Of a stretch of DNA of 5,736 nt, positions 1 through 5,736 are shown one piece after another. The notes below the pieces were generated by a model. The model did not search any database and was not told where the DNA came from. It was given only the letters and a program-made list of their open reading frames with translations. Source of the DNA: Opitutales bacterium UBA7389 (GTDB lineage: Bacteria; Verrucomicrobiota; Verrucomicrobiia; Opitutales; Opitutaceae); assembly GCA_002474325.1 (NCBI GenBank), contig DKNL01000113.1, positions 1 to 5,736 on the forward strand, read 5' to 3'. Each line of letters opens with the position of its first letter. Position 1 is the stretch's first letter. Both the position numbers and the translations under genes were made by a program.

Positions 1-7
1 GAAGGTA

Positions 8-71
8 GCGGCTGATCTCCAAGCGGCCATCGTGTTTGATGTTTTATGTTGGCCGCTCGGAGATCAGCCGC
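8..71 (-). repeat. Long inverted repeat: 21-bp arms, 22-base spacer
   Basis: Arms at 8-28 and 51-71 are complementary at 20 of 21 positions. The single exception (21 against 58) is A-C if read rightward but a G-U wobble if transcribed leftward, so RNA from the upstream dehydrogenase gene would form an unbroken 21-bp stem. The spacer (29-50) is A-rich in leftward RNA and shows no internal pairing. It begins 88 bases past the stop codon of the large gene. No T-tract follows on either strand, so it is not a classical intrinsic terminator. It could be a 3'-end RNA-stabilising hairpin, a transcription-blocking stem, a REP/MITE-like dispersed palindrome or a protein-binding site. The structure is read directly from the sequence; the role is unknown. 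Confidence 0.75.
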
Positions 72-80
72 ACACCAGGA

Positions 81-133
81 TATACTAGAAAATCGGCCTC
101 GGTAGGTCTTTCAAGCCCGTCCGAGACCGAAGC
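81..133 (-). terminator. Possible intrinsic terminator after the dehydrogenase gene
   Basis: In leftward RNA, an 8-bp stem forms between 133-126 and 103-96 (GCTTCGGT with ACCGAGGC). It has one G-U wobble that would be a mismatch in rightward RNA. About two bases later comes a short T-rich stretch, GATTTTCTAGTATAT, at about 80-94. It starts 25 bases after the large gene's stop codon, where a terminator is expected. Weak points are the 22-base loop, a T-run of only four, and a competing 5-bp stem (105-109 with 124-128) that shares bases with the main stem. It is a candidate only; the stronger 21-bp hairpin further downstream may be the real 3' boundary. Confidence 0.35.
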
Positions 134-158
134 AAAATTCAACAAATGGAGGTTAGCT

Positions 159-3100
159 CTACTTGCGAGCTACCCATTTGGCGGCGTTGGCCAAAATTTT
201 CTGATAGTCGGGATGTCCGTGGGCCCGTTCGTCGTGACCTAAAGTGATGCCAACGATTCGCGTTTTTGGATGCTCAGTAACCCATACTACGGGATGGCGA
301 TCGCCTGATTTAACGCTTACGCTGCTTTCCGCTAACACTCGAATCTTGGCGGCTCCCTCAGGATGCCCACCGCGATTCATCATGTAGAGCTCATCGACCA
401 ATTCAAATTCCTTGGAAACCCCCTTCATTATGGGATGACGACGGTTGACAATACGGACACCCATGGGCCCAAGCTTGTCGTGTCCACGAGTGCCACCGCC
501 AACCACCTTGGCATTCAAATTGGGCCAATTCTTGTATCCGTACCAAGTTCCTGGATGCAGCATGATGACTCCCTTGCCCGCATCGATACGATCCATCAGA
601 GCTTTGCGGTATTCTGGTGTGTCAAAGCCAGTCCGGTTAACGCTGATGATGGCTGCGTCGGCGTTGGCAAGCTCCTCGATAGCTTGCTCATTGTCTTCCG
701 TGTAGTGCGTAGTCAGTCCTGCGGTTTCGAGAGCGGCGGAATCGGCTTTTCCAAAGAACTCGTGAAATTTGTGGGACGAGCCTCCACCGATGATTAGAAC
801 GGATGCCTTACCCTTTTCCCAATTGACGGGTGTAGCGGGAATGGGAGGTGGCCACTTTGGTTTGTGGAGTATGGGTGCAGGTTTCGTCGACGCCGTCGGC
901 TCGGGACCAGCCTGGGCCACGATGAAAGCTAGCAAGTCCCGTAAGCCCGCGGCCCCAAGAGCTTCGAATCCTTCCGGCATTAGGCTCCGGCGCGTGTTTT
1001 CGCGTTTAGCGATATCCGACTTGGCGATCTCCCGGACTCCGGACTGCGTTGCCAGCGTTAAGGAAGCATTGTTCTCCGAAGCGATGACGCCGACTAGCGT
1101 TTCGCCACCCTTAGTCGTGATATTATGGGCGAAATAGGTGTCTTCGACCTCGCGATTAGGATCCAGGATTTGGCCAAGAAGTTCGGCTGCCCCATGAGAA
1201 CCCATACCATCGAGAGAGGGGCCAACATCTGTACCGATCTCACCAAGTTGATGACACACAGAGCATGCTGCAAAGAGCAACTTGCCCTTTTCGGGGTCTC
1301 CAGGCCTGTCGACCTCGGGCAAAAGTTCTGCGATGAGATCGTCCTTTTCCGAGCTTACCGGAGCGATGCGGGCAAAGAGTCGATGAGCGGCCCGTTCAAC
1401 ATTGCGATCCGGGTGGTGGCGAAGGCGGGCGATATTACCGGGCCCTAAATCGGCCGGAGTAAATCGGCCGTTATCGATCTCTTTGAGCAACTGAATAGCC
1501 CAGGGAGCTCTATTGACGATCTGATCGAAGGTCTTGAGCTTAATGGTGCCTTCAAGGCTGCCGAATTGGTCTATTAAAGTTTGACCGAGGTCTTCATCAC
1601 CAACTGAGCCTAATGCTGCTAGCATTCCTTCCTTTAAGGATTCGCTACTGTCCGATTGGAGAAGTCCAATAATTGTTGGAAGAATCGATGTATTCTTCTC
1701 TCGAATACTGACCAAGCTACGGGCAATTTGTATAAGCTGATCATCTGGGAGCCCCGACAGGGAAAGACTCTCGATCAGAGCCTGGGTAAGGATTCCCGTT
1801 TGCGATGAGAGAATGCCACTACGGTCCCAAAGGATGGCTACGGGCAATGCCAGGATGCGTGTATTTTCGTTTTCTAGCAGCGAAGCGAGAGCAGAACGCA
1901 AAGAGGCGTTTAGACTCGGAGGGTTTTCGACATTATCGGCGAAGGCTCTAAGGACGGCTCCAGCGATGGGCCCTGCCGATGGACCGGCGTTGCCACACGC
2001 GGTAAGGAGGCGAGCAGCGTTTTGAGCGGCGTCTCCTTGCGTAAGAGCGGTTGGGGTCAAGGCCGTGGCGAATACGAGTAGCGAATCGGTAGGTGTTGAA
2101 CTCAACGCGGCTTCGATTACTTCGATCGCCTTATCTTGGGATGCTGCCACCAAAGCAGACAGGGTCCAATCGTCCTTGACCGCTCGAGCCTGGGCCACAA
2201 TGGCGGCTGGATCGTTTTCCGATTTTGCGGCCTCGTAAGCTCTGACAGCTCCGCTACCAACGAAGTCGGTCCCGATGCCGTGGTTTTCTTGTAGCAACCG
2301 CTGGGCGGTGCTGCGGATTTGTTCATTGGGGCTCTCTGCAGCCTTTTTCAAGGTGACGACGTTGTTGCGATCCAGAGAGACGGGAGGAATGGCCTTTGCA
2401 TCCTTGTGCTGAACCTTCCAGATGCGTCCGTAGTAGTGGTCGCGGTCGGGACGAACAGCCGCGTTGGCGGGACCGTGCACGGGTCCTCTTGTGTCGTTGT
2501 GAATAATGGCCTGATTGCAGAAATCGACCAGATACATGGCTCCATCCGGTCCAATCATGGCCTCGATGGGGCGGAACCATAGGTTGGTGCTGGTGATGAA
2601 TTCGGTTTTCTCCCGGTTAGCTTGTTTTGAAGCGGTAAAGCTAACGCCATCTCGCTCCATGAAGAAGTGGCCGATGATATTGAGGGTAGGTTCTGTGATG
2701 AAATAGCTGTGATTCCATTTTTCTGGCCAAGCTCCGCCTTCATAGATGACCGTGCCAGCTCCGGCAGTGTATCGACCAACTTGGTCGATTTGAACGTAGG
2801 CTTGCTGTTTCCACTCCATGGAGGGATATGTACGTTCCCCGGGAAGAAGGCCATGGGTTCCACTCAAGCCTGGTAATTTGCCTTCAGCCAAGATGCTTTC
2901 TGGCAAAACGACATGAACCAAGGGATTGCCGGTTGTTGGCTGAGTATAGAGCACTTCACCTTCCATGGTTGTATCCAGTCCCCAACTATTTCCACGTCGG
3001 GAAGCGTATTGTTCCATAGCGCTCCCGTCTGGCTTGAAGCGCACGACGCCATTAGTAATGTTTCCGAAACTCTTGGAACCGTCACCAGAGGTTACGCTTT

Positions 3101-4490
3101 CAGAACCGGAATACCCATGAGTGGCGTAGATCCAGCCATCGGCGGCATAGTGAAAATTGTTGATGACCGCGTGGGTGTCCCGGATTCCGAGATTCGTGTA
3201 GAGCTTAGTTCGCTTGTTGGCGATGTCATCCCCATCGGTGTCTTCGAAATACCAAATGTCGGGAGCGGCCGCGGCGATGACGCCATCCTTGTAGAAAACG
3301 AAGCTATTAACTAACTCGATATTATCTGCGAAAACCTTTTTGGCATCCATAACGCCGTCACCGTCCGTGTCGTACAAGATACTGATCCGATCCAGTGGAT
3401 CCCGGTCATAAACACCAGGCTTGAGTGAGCCGGAGTCCATCCAAGCGGGAACGTTAACTTCCCTCAAACCGTTTGGATACTCCGGAGTTTCAGCTACCCA
3501 TAAGCGACCTTTCTCGTCCCAATTGATGTTCATGGGATTATTGATAAGCGGCTCCGAGGCGATGAGGGAGATTTCAAAATCCGGATGGACATTCAAGTAA
3601 TCCGGAAGCTTTTCCGGACGGGGCACGCCGCCCTCGACGTAGATGAGATTATCCCCTAATTCATCATCCTGGCAGAGCATATCCACATTTTCTCTTTTGG
3701 CAGCCCAAGCTATGCCACGCAGGATCATGGCCTTGACGCCGGTATGCATGAAATTCTTGTTCCAATGACCTGGGATGTGAACGAAGGCCCGGTAACGCTC
3801 TCCGCCGGGAAGCTCGTTCTCGTAGGTCCAGATCTGCGGCTGGATATCGTAGATGTTGACGCCCTTGTGTTTGGCTACGTACTCGGCGGCTCGCTGTTGG
3901 GCCTCTTGATTTCCCCTACCTTTCGTATCAATCGCCTTGGGCGTATAAGCGGTTGCGAGGATGGTGGCATCCGGATGGATGTCCATGTCGTAGTAGATCT
4001 CGTCTTCGAGATCGAAATTGGAAATGTCCTTGGTAATCGGGTTTGGTATATTCGTGAAGTAGAGGCTCATGGGAGCTTCTAGAAACTTGGTCGTTCCGTG
4101 TCTCCATGATCCTCCTACGATGCTCTTGTACCAGTCGGGATCGCGAGACACCGATCCCGCGTGAATGACGACCAAGCCGCCGCCTCGCTTTAGAAAGCCT
4201 TCCAGGCGCGTTCGCTCTTCGCCGTAAATGTTGCCAGCTTCTTTGGCGTTCAGAACGAGAACGTCCGTATTTTCCAGTTGGCTCTGGGTTGGGAACTCGA
4301 GCGCGCCATCGCATTCGACGCCTCGGGCCTCGAGTAAGGTGGTCCAGTTTTTTAGAAATTGCGGATGTTCGTGGGCTCCGGGAGCGTGGGTCTTTTCACC
4401 AGCCCGAATGAATACGCGGATTGGCTCGGCCGCTTGCGCACAAAGGGTGCTAAGAACAAGTGCCGCGATAGAGCTGAGGTAGATTTTCAT
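159..4490 (-). CDS. Exported ThuA / PVC-type dehydrogenase / HEAT / haem c / ThuA multidomain protein
   Basis: Probable periplasmic oxidoreductase of 1443 residues. Residues 1-20 form a Sec signal peptide (charged start, hydrophobic core, AQA cleavage motif); no other membrane segment is evident. Residues about 24-265 are a ThuA-like domain (VVIHAG at 107-112). About 298-700 match the PVC-type membrane-bound-dehydrogenase-like beta-propeller, with two calcium-loop-like motifs (D374/D376/D378/D382 and D417/D419/D421/N425). About 705-1060 are helical, HEAT-like repeats. About 1064-1195 are a Pirellula/Verrucomicrobium-type haem domain: CSVCH at 1076-1080 binds haem c, and M1171 in a SLMPEGF motif is the likely distal ligand. 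A proline-rich linker (about 1196-1227) leads to a second ThuA-like domain (about 1228-1443; LHPG at 1311-1314). Inferred role: oxidation of a sugar or polyol with electrons passed to haem; substrate and propeller cofactor are unknown. The ATG is supported by the signal peptide right after it, although no Shine-Dalgarno precedes it. It lies 49 bases after the TIM-barrel gene, probably in one operon. The frame is intact; ends in TAG. Confidence 0.93.
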   Translation of the reverse strand: MKIYLSSIAALVLSTLCAQAAEPIRVFIRAGEKTHAPGAHEHPQFLKNWTTLLEARGVECDGALEFPTQSQLENTDVLVLNAKEAGNIYGEERTRLEGFLKRGGGLVVIHAGSVSRDPDWYKSIVGGSWRHGTTKFLEAPMSLYFTNIPNPITKDISNFDLEDEIYYDMDIHPDATILATAYTPKAIDTKGRGNQEAQQRAAEYVAKHKGVNIYDIQPQIWTYENELPGGERYRAFVHIPGHWNKNFMHTGVKAMILRGIAWAAKRENVDMLCQDDELGDNLIYVEGGVPRPEKLPDYLNVHPDFEISLIASEPLINNPMNINWDEKGRLWVAETPEYPNGLREVNVPAWMDSGSLKPGVYDRDPLDRISILYDTDGDGVMDAKKVFADNIELVNSFVFYKDGVIAAAAPDIWYFEDTDGDDIANKRTKLYTNLGIRDTHAVINNFHYAADGWIYATHGYSGSESVTSGDGSKSFGNITNGVVRFKPDGSAMEQYASRRGNSWGLDTTMEGEVLYTQPTTGNPLVHVVLPESILAEGKLPGLSGTHGLLPGERTYPSMEWKQQAYVQIDQVGRYTAGAGTVIYEGGAWPEKWNHSYFITEPTLNIIGHFFMERDGVSFTASKQANREKTEFITSTNLWFRPIEAMIGPDGAMYLVDFCNQAIIHNDTRGPVHGPANAAVRPDRDHYYGRIWKVQHKDAKAIPPVSLDRNNVVTLKKAAESPNEQIRSTAQRLLQENHGIGTDFVGSGAVRAYEAAKSENDPAAIVAQARAVKDDWTLSALVAASQDKAIEVIEAALSSTPTDSLLVFATALTPTALTQGDAAQNAARLLTACGNAGPSAGPIAGAVLRAFADNVENPPSLNASLRSALASLLENENTRILALPVAILWDRSGILSSQTGILTQALIESLSLSGLPDDQLIQIARSLVSIREKNTSILPTIIGLLQSDSSESLKEGMLAALGSVGDEDLGQTLIDQFGSLEGTIKLKTFDQIVNRAPWAIQLLKEIDNGRFTPADLGPGNIARLRHHPDRNVERAAHRLFARIAPVSSEKDDLIAELLPEVDRPGDPEKGKLLFAACSVCHQLGEIGTDVGPSLDGMGSHGAAELLGQILDPNREVEDTYFAHNITTKGGETLVGVIASENNASLTLATQSGVREIAKSDIAKRENTRRSLMPEGFEALGAAGLRDLLAFIVAQAGPEPTASTKPAPILHKPKWPPPIPATPVNWEKGKASVLIIGGGSSHKFHEFFGKADSAALETAGLTTHYTEDNEQAIEELANADAAIISVNRTGFDTPEYRKALMDRIDAGKGVIMLHPGTWYGYKNWPNLNAKVVGGGTRGHDKLGPMGVRIVNRRHPIMKGVSKEFELVDELYMMNRGGHPEGAAKIRVLAESSVSVKSGDRHPVVWVTEHPKTRIVGITLGHDERAHGHPDYQKILANAAKWVARK

Positions 4491-4531
4491 GGTGGCTAAG
4501 ATTTTCAGGATCGTCGCAAGAAAAGATTTTC
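4481..4531 (-). repeat. Three direct copies of GAAAATCT around the start of the large gene
   Basis: On the minus strand GAAAATCT occurs at 4531-4524, 4506-4499 and 4488-4481; the first two extend to GAAAATCTT. The third begins on the G of the ATG and encodes the Lys-Ile of the signal peptide start. Start-to-start spacings are 25 and 18 bases. The first two copies occupy most of the 49-base gap after the TIM-barrel gene, where no Shine-Dalgarno is present. They could bind a regulator or be chance in an A-rich leader; there is no further evidence of function. Confidence 0.3.
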
Positions 4532-4539
4532 GACGCGAG

Positions 4540-5406
4540 CTATTTGCGCTCGACCGGGATCTGCTTGAAGGTTCGGGTTAGGTTGGTCAGGGATTCTTCG
4601 ACTCCCATGCGTTCGAGGCTGGAGGCTCCCACGAATCCTTGGGCGTCCGTCATCTGGTTTATTTGCGTGGCGTCCTCTGGCGTGTTAATGGGACCGCCGT
4701 GAGAGAGAAGAAAAATGTTGGGATTGATCGTTCGAGCAGCATCGAATATCGCCTGGCAGCGTGCGGCGGCATCCTCCATGGAGCAAACTGCTCCCGTAAC
4801 GCCAATGGATCCGCCCACCGTTGTTCCAACATGAGCGATCACGGCATCCGCTCCAGCTTCTGCCATAGCGGCTGCTTCTTCAGGTTTTGCCACATAGACA
4901 ATGCTGAATAAATCCATCTTACTGGCGATGGCTACGGTCTCCACTTCCTTTTGGAAGGGCATGCCAGTTTCTTCAAGCACGTTGCGAAAGTGCCCGTCCA
5001 CGATACAATGTGTAGGAAAATTATTGATACCGGAAAATCCCATTTCCTTCACCTTGAGCAACCAATGCCACATGCGGCGTCTTGGATCCGAGCCGTGAAT
5101 ACCGCAGATTACAGGGATTTCCTCGACTACGGGAAGAACCTCGAATTCCCCGATCTCCATGGCCACAGCGTTTGCATCGCCATAAGCCATCATACCGGCA
5201 GTGGATCCGTGACCCGACATGCGGAAGCGGCCAGAATTATAGATGATGAGCAAGTCGGCCCCGCCTTTCTCGATGAACTTGGCGCTGATGCCTGTTCCAG
5301 CTCCGGCGGCGATGATGGCCTCGCCGCGGTCAAGGGCGGCCTGCAAGCGGTCGCGAACTTCTTGTCGAGTATAAGGGTTTCCTTTTCCAGTCCAGGGATT
5401 TGGCAT
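4540..5406 (-). CDS. Phosphoenolpyruvate hydrolase-like TIM-barrel family protein
   Basis: A complete 288-residue protein matching the PEP-hydrolase-like TIM-barrel family (Pfam PF09370 type, related in fold to phosphoenolpyruvate mutase/isocitrate lyase enzymes). Hallmarks recalled for the family and visible here: AAGAGTGISAKF at 33-44, a GGADLLIIYNSGRFRMSGHG run around residues 48-67, GDANAVAME at 76-84, NFPT at 129-132, AEAGADAVIAHVG at 182-194, HGGPI at 236-240 and GASSLER at 260-266. No signal peptide or membrane segment, so cytoplasmic. The true reaction is poorly defined for most members; the name implies hydrolysis of a phosphoenolpyruvate-like compound but should be read as a family label. 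The same domain forms the C-terminal half of plant Tm-1 proteins, and bacterial homologues often sit beside a Tm-1-like ATP-binding (UPF0261) gene, which could lie beyond the right edge. The ATG at 5404-5406 is preceded by an AT-rich leader without Shine-Dalgarno; the family-conserved region begins soon after it, so the start is plausible. Ends in TAG. Confidence 0.92.
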   Translation of the reverse strand: MPNPWTGKGNPYTRQEVRDRLQAALDRGEAIIAAGAGTGISAKFIEKGGADLLIIYNSGRFRMSGHGSTAGMMAYGDANAVAMEIGEFEVLPVVEEIPVICGIHGSDPRRRMWHWLLKVKEMGFSGINNFPTHCIVDGHFRNVLEETGMPFQKEVETVAIASKMDLFSIVYVAKPEEAAAMAEAGADAVIAHVGTTVGGSIGVTGAVCSMEDAAARCQAIFDAARTINPNIFLLSHGGPINTPEDATQINQMTDAQGFVGASSLERMGVEESLTNLTRTFKQIPVERK

Positions 5407-5463
5407 TATGGTATTTAATTGTTAATGGTGAAAAGCGAGTGGTGGATTGTTGTGGAAGCTTTC

Positions 5464-5736
5464 CTATTTAGTCTTTGGTCGTTCGTGTTTTTCGCGGAGG
5501 TCTTTCCAGGGAGCCTCTTCGGAAACATCGACAATGTTCGGTTCGCCTCCGCTCAACGGAGATAGGATGGCAAGGAAGGTAACATCCTCATCGAAGGGAT
5601 TGTAAGTGCCATGCACCGCGCCTTGCGGTATTAGAGCCATTTCGCCGGCTTTGAGTATCCGGTATTCATTTTCCACCCACTGTTCGGCTTTCCCGGAAAC
5701 GACGTAGATGATCTCCTCGCGAGTCGGATGCCTATG
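5464..5736 (-). CDS. Cupin-domain protein, C-terminal part (5' end outside window)
   Basis: Only the last 90 codons are visible; the frame is open to the window edge, so the gene is cut there, not naturally truncated. Both cupin motifs are intact. Motif 1, HRHPTREEIIYVVSG, fits HxH(x)4E(x)6G and is the first thing in the window. Motif 2, GEMALIPQGAVHGTYN, fits G(x)5PxG(x)2H(x)3N exactly. The two histidines and glutamate of motif 1 plus the histidine of motif 2 would bind a divalent metal. The inter-motif spacer is short, typical of small single-domain bacterial cupins. A GTG at 5674-5676 could be mistaken for the start, but it would discard motif 1, so the real start lies upstream, beyond 5736. 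Function is not assignable beyond a likely metal-dependent small-molecule enzyme or sugar-binding protein. It is 57 bases ahead of the TIM-barrel gene on the same strand, suggesting co-transcription. Ends in TAG. Confidence 0.9.
   Translation of the reverse strand, partial: HRHPTREEIIYVVSGKAEQWVENEYRILKAGEMALIPQGAVHGTYNPFDEDVTFLAILSPLSGGEPNIVDVSEEAPWKDLREKHERPKTK

Noticed and set aside
36..242. Rightward 68-codon open frame beginning inside the long hairpin loop
   Set aside because: It starts in the spacer of the inverted repeat, runs antisense into the end of the large gene, has no recognisable domain and no ribosome-binding site.
363..1448. Several rightward open frames of 86-144 codons opposite the end of the large gene
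   Set aside because: They are antisense to well-supported ThuA and haem domains, and their translations show no domain, consistent with shadow frames.
4430..4490. Lipoprotein signal (Cys17 in STLC) at the start of the large protein
   Set aside because: The residue before the cysteine is leucine, not Gly/Ala/Ser, so the lipobox is poor, while an AQA signal-peptidase I site follows directly.
4512..4535. Possible terminator between the TIM-barrel and dehydrogenase genes (CGTCG/CGACG stem)
   Set aside because: Only five firm base pairs around a 14-base loop, no T-tract on the leftward strand, and the further pairing is better on the wrong strand.
4951..5418. Rightward 155-codon open frame opposite the TIM-barrel gene
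   Set aside because: Antisense to a conserved family protein along its whole length; composition looks like a shadow of that gene.
5407..5463. Separate promoter in the AT-rich gap before the TIM-barrel gene
   Set aside because: AT-rich words resembling a -10 box are present, but no -35-like element sits at suitable spacing; they are equally explained as an unstructured translation leader.
5464..5676. Short 70-codon cupin gene starting at the GTG at 5676
   Set aside because: The frame stays open upstream to the window edge and encodes a perfect cupin motif 1, so the GTG is internal and the gene is only partly in the window.

Overview
The window carries three genes on the minus strand, read right to left, and looks like the chromosome of a PVC-superphylum bacterium, most likely Verrucomicrobiota. 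The main support is the largest gene. It combines a 'PVC-type' membrane-bound-dehydrogenase-like domain with a Pirellula/Verrucomicrobium-type haem-binding domain, and these families are almost confined to Planctomycetes, Verrucomicrobia and relatives. The two visible start codons have no Shine-Dalgarno motif, which is common in such genomes. The assignment is inference from family knowledge; there is no rRNA or other phylogenetic marker here.

Layout in transcription order: (1) 5736-5464, the C-terminal 90 residues of a cupin-domain protein whose N-terminus lies beyond the window; (2) 5406-4540, a complete 288-residue TIM-barrel protein of the phosphoenolpyruvate-hydrolase-like family; (3) 4490-159, a 1443-residue exported multidomain protein ordered signal peptide, ThuA-like domain, PVC-type beta-propeller dehydrogenase, HEAT-like helices, c-type haem domain (one CxxCH), proline-rich linker, second ThuA-like domain. 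The gaps are short (57 and 49 bases) and hold no convincing terminator, so the three genes are probably co-transcribed. The last 158 bases are non-coding and hold two hairpins. A small one just after the last stop codon may be a terminator. Further out is a long, almost perfect 21-bp inverted repeat.

How the genes might work together (inference): the cupin and the TIM-barrel protein look like cytoplasmic small-molecule enzymes. The large protein looks like a periplasmic oxidoreductase, with a propeller that would oxidise a sugar or polyol and pass electrons to a covalently bound haem c. ThuA-like domains are linked to keto-sugar/disaccharide metabolism, so a catabolic locus for a carbohydrate-derived substrate is plausible, but the substrate cannot be read from the sequence.

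I see no CRISPR array, transposase, tRNA, rRNA or phage gene. The most distinctive items are the two ThuA domains bracketing a haem dehydrogenase and the paired hairpins downstream of it. I found no clear evidence of a wholly new system.
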